A DNA stretch of 49,282 nucleotides. It comes from a candidate division Zixibacteria bacterium HGW-Zixibacteria-1. Its GTDB lineage: Bacteria > Zixibacteria > MSB-5A5 > GN15 > PGXB01. Within the stretch, counting starts at the first letter, position 1. Every line of letters starts with the position of its first letter. The translations under genes and the position numbers were made by a program. The notes beneath the pieces are model-generated. The model was not told where the DNA came from, ran no database searches, and was given only the letters and a program-made list of their open reading frames with translations. Positions 42,340 through 49,282 of the stretch are shown here, one piece after another. The DNA is taken from the NCBI GenBank assembly GCA_002838945.1, contig PGXB01000026.1, forward strand, positions 1-49,282, given 5' to 3'.

Positions 42340-44793
42340 GTGAAACGAAATATTTTTATCGTATTGATCATTACTCTATCCGCGTTCTTTATATTTTTTG
42401 GAATATCCAACCCGGATCAAAGCGCGGGATTCATCACAAGTGAGTCAAATATGTGTGGTGATGTCAACGGCAATGGCTCAATAAATATTCTCGATGTCAT
42501 TTATATAATAAATTATATCTATAAAGGCGGCCCTCCCCCGACCGATACCCTGGCCGCCGATGTCAATAATTCCGGCAATATCAATATCCTCGATATTACC
42601 TATTTAATTTCATTTCTGTACAAAGAAGGTCCGGATCCGGTCTGCCCCGGCGGCCAGCCCGGTGAACTGCCGTCCAGCTTTGATCTGCGCAATTATGACG
42701 GCATTAACTATGTGACTTCGGTAAAAAATCAGAGCGGCGGCACCTGCTGGGCCCATGGAACCATGGCTTCGATCGAAAGCAACCTGCTCATGACCGGTGC
42801 CTGGGCCGATAATGGCGAATCGGGCCAGCCCAATTTGGCCGAATATCACCTCGACTGGTGGAACGGATTCAATGATTTCTATAATGCCGATGCCGATCCG
42901 CCGACCGGCCAGGGCATCGAGGTTCACCAGGGCGGCTATTATCTTATGGCCAATGCCTATATTTCCCGCGGCGACGGCGCCGTGCGGGATATTGACGCCC
43001 AGTCTTTCTCGGTCCCGCCCGATCTGGCCAAAGACAGTTATCATTATTACTATGTGAGAGATGTTGAATTCTATATTGCCGAATCCGACCTGAGTCGAAT
43101 TGATACCATCAAACGGAAAATAATGGAATATGGTGCCATTGCCACCGCTTATAGTTCCTATGGCGAATATATGGTTAATTATATTCATTATCAACCGCCG
43201 GATGATCCGGTCGAACTTAACCATGCCGTCGCTATCGTCGGCTGGAATGATAACCTGGCTACCCAGGCGCCGCACCCGGGAGCCTGGCTGTGTAAAAACA
43301 GTTGGGGATCCGGCTGGGGATTTAGCGGTTATTTCTGGATTTCTTACTATGATAAGTACTGCTGCCAGGAATATCAGCTCGGAGCGGTTTCGTTTCAGAA
43401 TGTGGAACCGATGAAATATGACATCGTGCACTGCCATGACTATCACGGATGGAGAAACAACCTCGGATACACCTCTTATGAAGCTTTTAATGCCTTTACC
43501 GCAGCGCATAATGAGCGGCTCGAAGCGGTCAGTATCTGCACTCCGGAGGATCAGGTCAATTATACGGTTCGAATCTATGACACTTTTTCCGGCGGAGCGT
43601 TGTCCGGACTGTTGAGTGAAGTCTCGGGAAATTATGAGTATCGCGGTTTCCACACCGTTGATCTGACCACACCGGTTACACTCAGCGTCGGCAATGATTT
43701 CTACATTTACATGTACATTTCCTATCCCTCTCTGCCTTATGATTGTTCCACCGATGTCCCGACTCTCCTTGGAAGCAGCCAGAAAGTCTGGGTGCCGTCG
43801 GCGTCACAACCCGGACAGAGCTACTACAAGCTGGGAGGCACCTGGCATGATCTCTATGATTACGACAATTCGGCCAATTTCTGCATAAAGGGGCTTGGTC
43901 TCAATGTTGGGATGAATGTCAAACCGGCCGATAATCTTGAATCCGAAGGCCCCTCGGGCGGCCCCTTCGAACCGGGAGACAAGTCTTATCAGTTTTCGCA
44001 TCGATATGATGACCCCATTGATTACGAAATAACCATTGATCCTTCAATTGATTGGCTCACTCTTTCCGGCGATGTCGGCGGCAGTCTGCCCCCCAATACG
44101 CCCGCCGAAGTCCTGGTAAGTATCAACGGTAATGCGGAAGATCTGGTCGAAGGCATTCACCACGGGAGAGTCTATTTCACCAACCTGAGTGACCCCAGCG
44201 ACAACACCAGCCGCGAAGTCACTCTCACTGTCGGGACGCCTTCGGTGCGCTATGAATGGCTTCTCGACACCGATCCCGGCTGGACCTGCGAAGGTCAATG
44301 GGCCTTTGGCGTTCCGACCGGCGGCGGCGGGACTTTTGGCTGGGGGGTCGATCCAACCAGCGGCCACACCGGCGATAATGTCTATGGCTATAATCTCGAC
44401 GGCAACTATCCCCCGAATCTGCCGCCGACCCACCTGTATATGCCGGCTCTCGATTGCACTAAATTATTCCGGATCAGTCTTGATTTCTGGCGATGGCTGT
44501 GTGTCGATGGGTGGGGAATCGGTTATATCTCGATCAGCACCGACGGTTCTTACTGGTATCCGGTATATTCGCAGACCGGCTCACTGCTGGACAATAGCTG
44601 GAATGAAATGTCTATCGATATTTCGCAATATGCCGATTTCCAGTCAACTGTCTATTTGCGATTCACGATGGAGGCCAATAACGCCACTAACACTTTCGGC
44701 GGGTGGAATATTGATGATATCCAGATAAAGGCCATCTATGACTCAGCCTCAACCAAGGCCCTGCAGCAACCAGTGAGCGTGAATAATAAATAG
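42340..44793 (+). CDS. Secreted papain-like (C1) cysteine protease with N-terminal dockerin
   Basis: This 817-residue protein has a signal peptide (about 1-30) and a two-repeat dockerin at about 39-98 (GDVNGNGSINILDVIY and ADVNNSGNINILDITY). The C1 protease domain spans about 112-355. It shows Q131 and C136 in QSGGTCWAHG, H295 in LNHAVAIVGW and N320 in CKNSWGSGWG, so the active site is complete. A lectin-like or beta-rich region (about 365-530) and a C-terminal jelly-roll-like domain (about 640-800) follow. The start codon is GTG at 42340, preceded by GGGAGG. A dockerin at the N-terminus of a protease is uncommon. It probably acts outside the cell or on its surface. Confidence 0.9.
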   Translation: MKRNIFIVLIITLSAFFIFFGISNPDQSAGFITSESNMCGDVNGNGSINILDVIYIINYIYKGGPPPTDTLAADVNNSGNINILDITYLISFLYKEGPDPVCPGGQPGELPSSFDLRNYDGINYVTSVKNQSGGTCWAHGTMASIESNLLMTGAWADNGESGQPNLAEYHLDWWNGFNDFYNADADPPTGQGIEVHQGGYYLMANAYISRGDGAVRDIDAQSFSVPPDLAKDSYHYYYVRDVEFYIAESDLSRIDTIKRKIMEYGAIATAYSSYGEYMVNYIHYQPPDDPVELNHAVAIVGWNDNLATQAPHPGAWLCKNSWGSGWGFSGYFWISYYDKYCCQEYQLGAVSFQNVEPMKYDIVHCHDYHGWRNNLGYTSYEAFNAFTAAHNERLEAVSICTPEDQVNYTVRIYDTFSGGALSGLLSEVSGNYEYRGFHTVDLTTPVTLSVGNDFYIYMYISYPSLPYDCSTDVPTLLGSSQKVWVPSASQPGQSYYKLGGTWHDLYDYDNSANFCIKGLGLNVGMNVKPADNLESEGPSGGPFEPGDKSYQFSHRYDDPIDYEITIDPSIDWLTLSGDVGGSLPPNTPAEVLVSINGNAEDLVEGIHHGRVYFTNLSDPSDNTSREVTLTVGTPSVRYEWLLDTDPGWTCEGQWAFGVPTGGGGTFGWGVDPTSGHTGDNVYGYNLDGNYPPNLPPTHLYMPALDCTKLFRISLDFWRWLCVDGWGIGYISISTDGSYWYPVYSQTGSLLDNSWNEMSIDISQYADFQSTVYLRFTMEANNATNTFGGWNIDDIQIKAIYDSASTKALQQPVSVNNK

Positions 44794-44863
44794 ATTGACA
44801 TTTGGGTGATTAATTATTTCATGATAATTTACATAATGGATAAAGACTTTAATATAAGAAAGA

Positions 44864-45340
44864 ATGGTATTTACAATGGCAGAATTTAAAATCTCGCTTG
44901 ATGAGCATAGAAATAAAGAATATTATACGATTATTAATGATTCAAATGAGCTAATGTACAGATGGAATGAGATAAATAATTTTATACATCATACACATAT
45001 ATCTTCTTTAAGGCCGTGGCTGTTCAAAAAAGCAGCAAGGCCATTTGCGAAAAAAATGAGTGCACTTCAAGAGGATTATTCTAAATGGCATGATATGGCA
45101 ACAAGATTTCAAGCTAATCCAAATTTGGTTATTGAAATAAATGAAATGCATCATTTTATTTTCTTGCATTATATGAGTGTACTACGAACAAGGATACAGC
45201 AGCTAAACACAGACATGAAAATTATTATTGACAATTTTAATTTGAAATACGCCGAATCGGAAAATAAAAGAAATTTCCTAATTGCATTAATATCACTAAC
45301 TTTTTCTTTAATTTCGTTCATTTTGGCTTTTATTAAATAG
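44864..45340 (+). CDS. Small AT-rich gene for a C-terminally anchored membrane protein, function unknown
   Basis: This 158-residue protein is mostly helical, with a hydrophobic segment only at the C-terminus (about 137-156: LIALISLTFSLISFILAF). The rest would be cytoplasmic. I recognise no family. The gene is clearly more AT-rich than its neighbours, with many ATA, AAT and TTA codons, which suggests acquisition from elsewhere. The ATG at 44864 has a purine-rich stretch too close to it; ATG at 44876 is an alternative start. A possible transposase scrap lies just downstream. Confidence 0.6.
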   Translation: MVFTMAEFKISLDEHRNKEYYTIINDSNELMYRWNEINNFIHHTHISSLRPWLFKKAARPFAKKMSALQEDYSKWHDMATRFQANPNLVIEINEMHHFIFLHYMSVLRTRIQQLNTDMKIIIDNFNLKYAESENKRNFLIALISLTFSLISFILAFIK

Positions 45341-45442
45341 ATTTTAAATTATATTTGAATATTATTCTAAGCCCTGATGGTTTAAATTCTGGGAATGTAT
45401 TCTGGTAGGTCGGCGTCATAATCAGTGGTAATACTAATGAGA

Positions 45443-45506
45443 AACCCGACAAATTACCTATTATAACATTTATAATGGTGCATATGTACGTGCCCAATGT
45501 CGGGTT
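45443..45506. repeat. Inverted repeat of 9 bases with 46-base spacer
   Basis: AACCCGACA (45443-45451) pairs exactly with TGTCGGGTT (45498-45506). It might be the end of a decayed insertion element or a small palindromic repeat. No second copy was found in the window. Confidence 0.4.
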
Positions 45507-45588
45507 ACTCGTTCACTCGCCACCGCTCATTCTCTCGGAACCCAACCCGCCTTATTAAAATTTTCCCTTACAATCTCCGACAAGCTGT

Positions 45589-45696
45589 TCAATTATAATA
45601 CATGACGGCCGAACAGGCAAGTTTGAGGAATTTGGAGAGGTTTTTGTTTGTTTTATTGTAGCGTCTTCCGCTTTCAATCGCCCAAGGCCTTTTCTC
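45589..45696 (-). pseudogene. Possible C-terminal fragment of an IS5-like DDE transposase
   Basis: On the minus strand 35 codons between two stop codons read EKRPWAIESGRRYNKTNKN followed by LSKFLKLACSAVMYYN. The pattern W-x-I-E ... RRY-N-K ... FL-x-LA resembles the end of IS5-group transposases (WVVER-F-WL-RRRLxKxxE ... LxLACxxI). No other part of the transposase remains nearby. The match is by eye and weak. Confidence 0.3.
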
Positions 45697-45917
45697 TCAT
45701 AAAATTAGCTCAGGTTTAAACGCAGTTTTTGCGCCAAAACTTCTTGTAATTCATAAAGTTATCTGCAAGAAATGCCGGTTAGCGGAACCCCTTTTAAAGG
45801 AGTAATGTACAATGATGCCTATGCCGAACAATTATAGCCTAAGATATGCGGAAACACACCAGTCATTTGGACGTAGAGATACAGAGAATGATTGTTGAGG
45901 AACGAAAGGTGGTCAAT

Positions 45918-46527
45918 ATGGCCCGATTGGAAAACAAGAAAAGAGATAGTATTCTCAGGGCAGGGGAACAGCTGTTTTAACCAGTATGGTTTGGGAAAGA
46001 CGACGATGGAGGATATTGCCCGGGCCGCTCATGTCGCCAAAGGTACACTTTATAAGTATTTCCCGAGTAAAGAAGAAGTCTTCAGCAGTGTCGTCCAGCA
46101 TGAGGGAAATATTCTGGTCAAATCTATGATGGAGGCGGTTACCAAAGAAAATACCCCCCTTGATAAAATCCGCGCCCTGATTACCGTTAAGACAAAAATG
46201 ATGAAGGAACTGGCCAATTTCTACCGGGTCACCCGGGAAGATGCTCATCGTATCTGGCCGTATCTTGAAGACACCAGACTGGGCTTCTTTGATAAAGAAG
46301 CTAAAATTCTTGAAGAAATCCTTCTCGAAGGCAAGATTGCGGGAATATTCAGAATTGAGGATCCGGCCAGGGCCTCCAGGTCGATGGTGGCCGCCTTGAA
46401 GGGCCTGGAAATTGAGTGGATACTTGATAATGGCGCCGGAAATCAGATGGCCGATATCGATATGATCCTCGATGTCGTGGCCTGGGGTATTATGGCCCAT
46501 GAAAGGGAGCCCAGCCACCAGGTATAA
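45918..46527 (+). pseudogene. TetR/AcrR-family regulator interrupted by a +1 frameshift
   Basis: The start ATG at 45918 follows AAAGGTGG and encodes MARLENKKRDSILRAGEQLF, a typical TetR N-terminus. It then meets TAA at 45978-45980. Reading on with one base skipped gives NQYGLGKTTMEDIARAAHVA and KGTLYKYFPSKEEVF, the rest of the helix-turn-helix, followed by a complete ligand-binding domain to 46527. One extra T in TTTT (45975-45978) explains the break. It may be an assembly error, a recent mutation, or programmed frameshifting at TTT-TAA-C, which resembles the CTT-TGA-C site of prfB. A terminator follows. Confidence 0.8.
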
Positions 46528-46566
46528 AAAGTAATTTTTTGTTGTCCCTCCTTATTGTTTTTACCA

Positions 46567-46602
46567 GCCCGCTTCGGTTGCTTCTGATGCGGGCCTTTTT
46601 TT
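46567..46602 (+). terminator. Probable terminator after the TetR-type gene
   Basis: Stem GCCCGC (46567-46572) with GCGGGC (46589-46594) encloses a 16-base loop and is followed by seven T (46596-46602). Confidence 0.75.
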
Positions 46603-46789
46603 AGAATTAGTCGCCATCTCAAATAACAGTTTGTACATGAAATTATTGAAATAAATGCCCATAAAGTGATTTCGCTTTTTGGACGGATTTCGTATAATTT
46701 TGGTGTTCGGCCGCTTTGTCTTATTACAGTAAAGCCGCTGATCGCAGCAAATTTATCACGAAATTTCTCATTTAAGGAGGAGAGGTGCA

Positions 46790-47275
46790 ATGAAGAAAGC
46801 ATTAGCAGCAATTATTTTTGTCGGGTTTCTTCTTGTCATGGCGCTGCCCATCGGCGCCGAAGAAGCCCCGTGGTTCGATATGGTCAACTGCGAATTCTGC
46901 AAGCATCTGATGGATGATCCGGCCATGCTGAACCATACTGTCTGGGAGCACCATAATATATCCAATGGTATTATCAATGTCACCACCGTCGAGCCGGAGT
47001 TTATGGAATCTTACCATAACTGCACCAAGGCGATGGGTGAAGTTGAAGCCTGCCTGATGAAAGGCGAGAAGGTCAAAATGTGCGGCATGTGCCAGGCGAT
47101 GGGCGAACTGATGATGGCCGGGGTCAAGGTCGAACATGTGCCGACCGAGCGTGGTCATGTTATGCTGATTACATCCGATAATCCGGAGATGGTCGCCAAA
47201 ATCCAGGCCTGGGGCAAGCGCAATCAGGATGAGATGGATAAGATGCCGCCCATGCCGGTGCAGTTGGATGAATAA
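46790..47275 (+). CDS. Cys/Met-rich secreted protein, function unknown
   Basis: This 161-residue protein has a signal peptide (about 1-23). The mature part has two CxxC pairs (C34/C37 in CEFC, C98/C101 in CGMC), two further cysteines (C78, C88), several histidines and many methionines (KMCGMCQAMGELMMAG). This could bind metal, be redox-active or use disulfides; none can be decided here. An unusually strong ribosome site, AAGGAGG at 46774-46780, suggests high expression. TATAAT at 46693-46698 may be its -10 box, without a clear -35. It lies after the TetR-type gene, but a terminator separates them. Confidence 0.7.
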   Translation: MKKALAAIIFVGFLLVMALPIGAEEAPWFDMVNCEFCKHLMDDPAMLNHTVWEHHNISNGIINVTTVEPEFMESYHNCTKAMGEVEACLMKGEKVKMCGMCQAMGELMMAGVKVEHVPTERGHVMLITSDNPEMVAKIQAWGKRNQDEMDKMPPMPVQLDE

Positions 47276-47301
47276 ATAATCATTGAGAAGACTCCTTGCG
47301 G

Positions 47302-47336
47302 AAACGGCGGGGCATTTCTGCACCGCCGTTTTGTTT
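47302..47336 (+). terminator. Rho-independent terminator of the Cys/Met-rich protein gene
   Basis: A 9-base-pair stem (AAACGGCGG 47302-47310 with CCGCCGTTT 47323-47331) can extend inside the loop (GCA/TGC around TTTC). TTTTGTTTT overlaps the stem end and forms the T-tract. It lies between convergent genes. Confidence 0.82.
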
Positions 47337-47350
47337 TGCTATAAGATTTA

Positions 47351-48996
47351 TCAGGCTTTGACAAGCTTCCGATAGCGGTTGCGGCGGTTTTCGAATAATT
47401 TCCCGCGTAGTTGCCCTCGAACCAGCGCACCTTTCCCTCACCTTCAAAAACCAGCAGGTGGGTGCAAATCCGGTTGAGGAAAAACCTGTCATGGCTGATG
47501 ACCAGGGCACACCCGCGGAAATTCATAATCGCTTCTTCGAGCATCCGCAGCGTATTGACATCGAGGTCATTAGTAGGCTCATCGAGCAGAATTATATTGC
47601 CGCCGATTTTCAATATTTTGGCCAGATGTGCGCGATTGCGCTCACCGCCCGATAGTTGATCGACCGATTTTTGCTGATCGGCCCCGCGGAACCCGAATCG
47701 CGCCAGATATTGCCGGATCGGTATCGCCCGCTTGCCGAACATGATTTCATCCGCGCCGTCGCCGATATCCTCGACCAGACTCCGCGAACCGGCCAGCGAT
47801 TCCCGCCCCTGGTCCACATAGGCGGTATTGACCGTCGGCCCGATTTTGACTTCGCCGCTGTCCGGTTTTTCCTGACCGACCAGCATCTTAAGCAAGGTCG
47901 TCTTCCCCGTCCCATTCGGCCCCACCAGCCCGACAATGGCCGATTTCGGGACGATAAACGAGAGATCCTTGAAAAGAAGATTATCCCCGAACTGTTTCGA
48001 CACGCCGTTAAACTCGATCACCTTGTCGCCCAGCTCCGGGCCGGGCACAATCTGGATAACATCGCCGCTCTCGCGGTCGGCGGCGTTCTCGCGGGCGATA
48101 AGCTGCTCATATTCCAAAAGCCGCGAGCGGGTCATATTCTGCCGGTCCTTGTTGCTCATTTTTATCCAGGCCAGTTCGCGCTCGAGGGCGCGGGCGCGCG
48201 GACTGTCTTTTTTCTCCTGCGCCGCCAGCCGGGCCAGTTTCTGCTCCAGCCATGATGAATAATTGCCCTCGTACGGTATCCCGCGGCCGTTGTCGAGTTC
48301 CAGTATCCATTTGGTGATATTATCAAGGAAGTACCGGTCATGCGTCACGATAATCACCGTTCCCGGATATTCGCTGAGCTGCATTTCCAGCCAGTCCACC
48401 GTCTCGGCATCGAGATGGTTGGTCGGCTCATCGAGCAGAAGCAGATCGGGCTGTTCCAGAAGCGCCTTACCCAGCGCTACCCGCCGCCGCTCACCGCCCG
48501 ACAGGGTCCCGACAATCCGGTCATCATCGGGAAGGCAGAGGGCATCGCCGGCCAGATTCATTTTCTGGTCAAGGTTCCAGGCATCGGAAGCATCGAGCTG
48601 ATCTTGAAGTTCCCCCATCCGGTCCATGGCCTTCTGCATTTCATCATCGTCCATCGGTTCGGCCATGCTTTCCGAGATTTTTTCATATTCCGCCATCATC
48701 GCCATCTGCGCCCCAAAAGCGGTTTCGAGCGTCTTGCGCACGGTCAGCTTTTCGTCAAGAATCGGCTCCTGGAGAACCACCCCCGCCTTGTAACCGGAAC
48801 TGATCTCCGCCGTCCCCTTGAACTCCTCATCGAGCCCGCCCATAATGCGCAGGACGGTCGATTTGCCGGCGCCGTTTTCGCCGACAATTCCGATTTTCGC
48901 CCCCGGATAAAAGCTCAGATTGATATTATTAAGAACCTGCTTCTGGCCATAGTATTTATTGAGGCCGATCATGGTAAAAATATATTGTTGTGCCAT
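47351..48996 (-). CDS. ettA: EttA-type ABC-F translation factor, with an apparent C-terminal frameshift
   Basis: This soluble protein of about 548 residues has two ATPase domains. Walker A motifs are GENGAGKST and GPNGTGKTT, signatures are LSGGERRRVA and LSGGERNRAH, and DEPTNHLD and DEPTNDLD follow. The EttA arm (SDAWNLDQKMNLAGDALCLP) and linker (SNKDRQNMTRSRL) are present, which identifies the EttA branch. EttA gates entry of ribosomes into elongation according to ADP/ATP. After WFEGNYAG the frame is lost: with one added base near CCC 47402-47404 the next frame reads KLFENRRNRYRKLVKA and stops at 47351, the expected EttA ending. Without it the frame runs antisense into the Cys/Met-rich gene to 47224. 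The start follows GGGGAG. Confidence 0.9.
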
Positions 48997-49031
48997 TCTG
49001 GTAACTCCCCGGCAAAATTATTTATCGCATT

Positions 49032-49059
49032 AAGATATACTCTGCCCAAATTACGTCAA
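49032..49059 (-). promoter_or_regulatory. Sigma-70 promoter of the EttA-type gene
   Basis: On the minus strand TTGACG (49059-49054) and TATCTT (49037-49032) are 16 bases apart. Transcription would begin near 49025, about 30 bases before the ATG. Confidence 0.6.
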
Positions 49060-49101
49060 AATCGTCCGCGATTCAATAAAATTCTGGGGTAAAGACATCC
49101 C

Positions 49102-49138
49102 CAAAGATGTTTCATGGCTTCGCAATGAAACATCTTTG
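49102..49138. repeat. Long palindromic hairpin near the right end
   Basis: A 14-base-pair perfect stem (arms 49102-49115 and 49125-49138, core AAAGATGTTTCAT/ATGAAACATCTTT) has a 9-base loop. It lies between the EttA promoter and the terminal repeat and may belong to the same family of intergenic palindromes. Confidence 0.75.
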
Positions 49139-49183
49139 AGGCTGCCACTCCATACCGCGCCTGTCATTCCCGCCTACCACGTA

Positions 49184-49282
49184 TGTCATTCCCGCGCAGG
49201 CGGGAAGGTGGATTCACATTTGAAGTGCAACAATTGCTCTAAAAATACTTCAGACGGTGTTTGAAAGTCCAGACATTTTCTC
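49184..49282 (-). repeat. Right copy of the terminal inverted repeat
   Basis: This is the reverse complement of 18-116 with four differences. The hairpin (TTCCCGC/GCGGGAA in that orientation, loop CTGC) is kept by a compensatory change. GTCATTCCCGC occurs twice here (49163 and 49185), showing a mosaic of repeat units. The contig ends inside the repeat. Confidence 0.85.

Larger units (their letters stand above)
45341..45917. other. Intergenic region with possible insertion-element debris
   Basis: These 577 bases hold no intact gene. The inverted pair AACCCGACA (45443-45451) and TGTCGGGTT (45498-45506) and the possible transposase fragment at 45589-45696 are the only structures seen. The region joins the AT-rich gene to the TetR-type gene and may be a scar of past insertion. 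Confidence 0.5.

Noticed and set aside
47224-47350. Extended C-terminus of the EttA-type protein
   Set aside because: This stretch is antisense to the 3' end of the Cys/Met-rich gene and its terminator. The normal EttA ending is found in another frame ending at 47351.
18-49282. Whole window as a 49-kb transposon bounded by terminal inverted repeats
   Set aside because: No transposase or integrase links the ends, the content is mostly chromosomal envelope and signalling genes, 17 bases lie outside the left repeat, and the hairpin structure fits a dispersed intergenic repeat.

Overview
The window reads as one contig of a diderm (Gram-negative) bacterium of moderate GC content. It carries LolA-like and LolD-like envelope genes, outer-membrane beta-barrels, lipoproteins, sigma-54 activators with matching -24/-12 promoters, and two secreted proteases with type I dockerin repeats of the form GDxNxxGxxNxxDxxYxxxxxxxGGPxP. 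That dockerin style is common in candidate phyla of the FCB group such as Zixibacteria. The assignment is an inference; there is no rRNA or other marker gene here. No tRNA, rRNA, CRISPR array or phage module was seen. The two window ends carry the same ~99-bp sequence in opposite orientation, so the contig probably stops in a dispersed repeat.

Region 1 (1-9144): a SulP anion transporter (minus strand) faces a plus-strand cluster encoding a nucleotide-kinase/BON/receiver fusion, a Cache-domain histidine kinase, two single-domain receivers and a histidine kinase without a recognisable ATPase domain. An OmpA-like protein and a putative lipoprotein follow. Region 2 (9523-14856): a tightly coupled four-gene operon encodes an ECF sigma factor, a soluble zinc-finger anti-sigma-like protein, a 915-residue TPR-CHAT protease with intact His/Cys dyad, and a secreted subtilase with dockerin. 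Region 3 (15086-17897): a small lipoprotein, then a TIR/NB-ARC/TPR protein with NLR-like architecture.

Region 4 (17907-24426): a sigma-54 activator without sensor domain is divergent from an operon with a canonical -24/-12 promoter. The operon encodes a Cache histidine kinase paralogous to that of region 1, a double receiver, an SLC13/DASS transporter and a receiver-CBS fusion. Regions 1 and 4 are two versions of one theme: an anion transporter beside a Cache kinase and receivers that lack DNA-binding output. Region 5 (24559-31705): a six-gene minus-strand operon encodes a MacA-like adaptor, a MacB/LolD-type ATPase, two FtsX-type permeases, an NtrC-type regulator and its kinase. It is preceded by a -24/-12-like promoter and two tandem TGTCCG-N4-CGGACA palindromes at enhancer distance.

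Region 6 (31900-36706): DinB-family protein, beta-CASP metallo-beta-lactamase RNase, YcbB-like L,D-transpeptidase and YcbK/M15-like peptidase. Region 7 (36703-41996): a five-gene operon encodes a LolA-like carrier, two FtsX-type permeases, a LolD-like ATPase and a beta-barrel, together a possible envelope-spanning lipid or lipoprotein route. Region 8 (42340-49282): a papain-like protease with N-terminal dockerin, an AT-rich small membrane protein, a possible transposase scrap, a frameshifted TetR-family regulator, a Cys/Met-rich secreted protein, an EttA-type ABC-F gene with a C-terminal frameshift, and the end repeat. The strongest candidates for something new are the sigma/anti-sigma/TPR-CHAT/subtilase operon with the neighbouring TIR-NLR, and the paired transporter/two-component cassettes.
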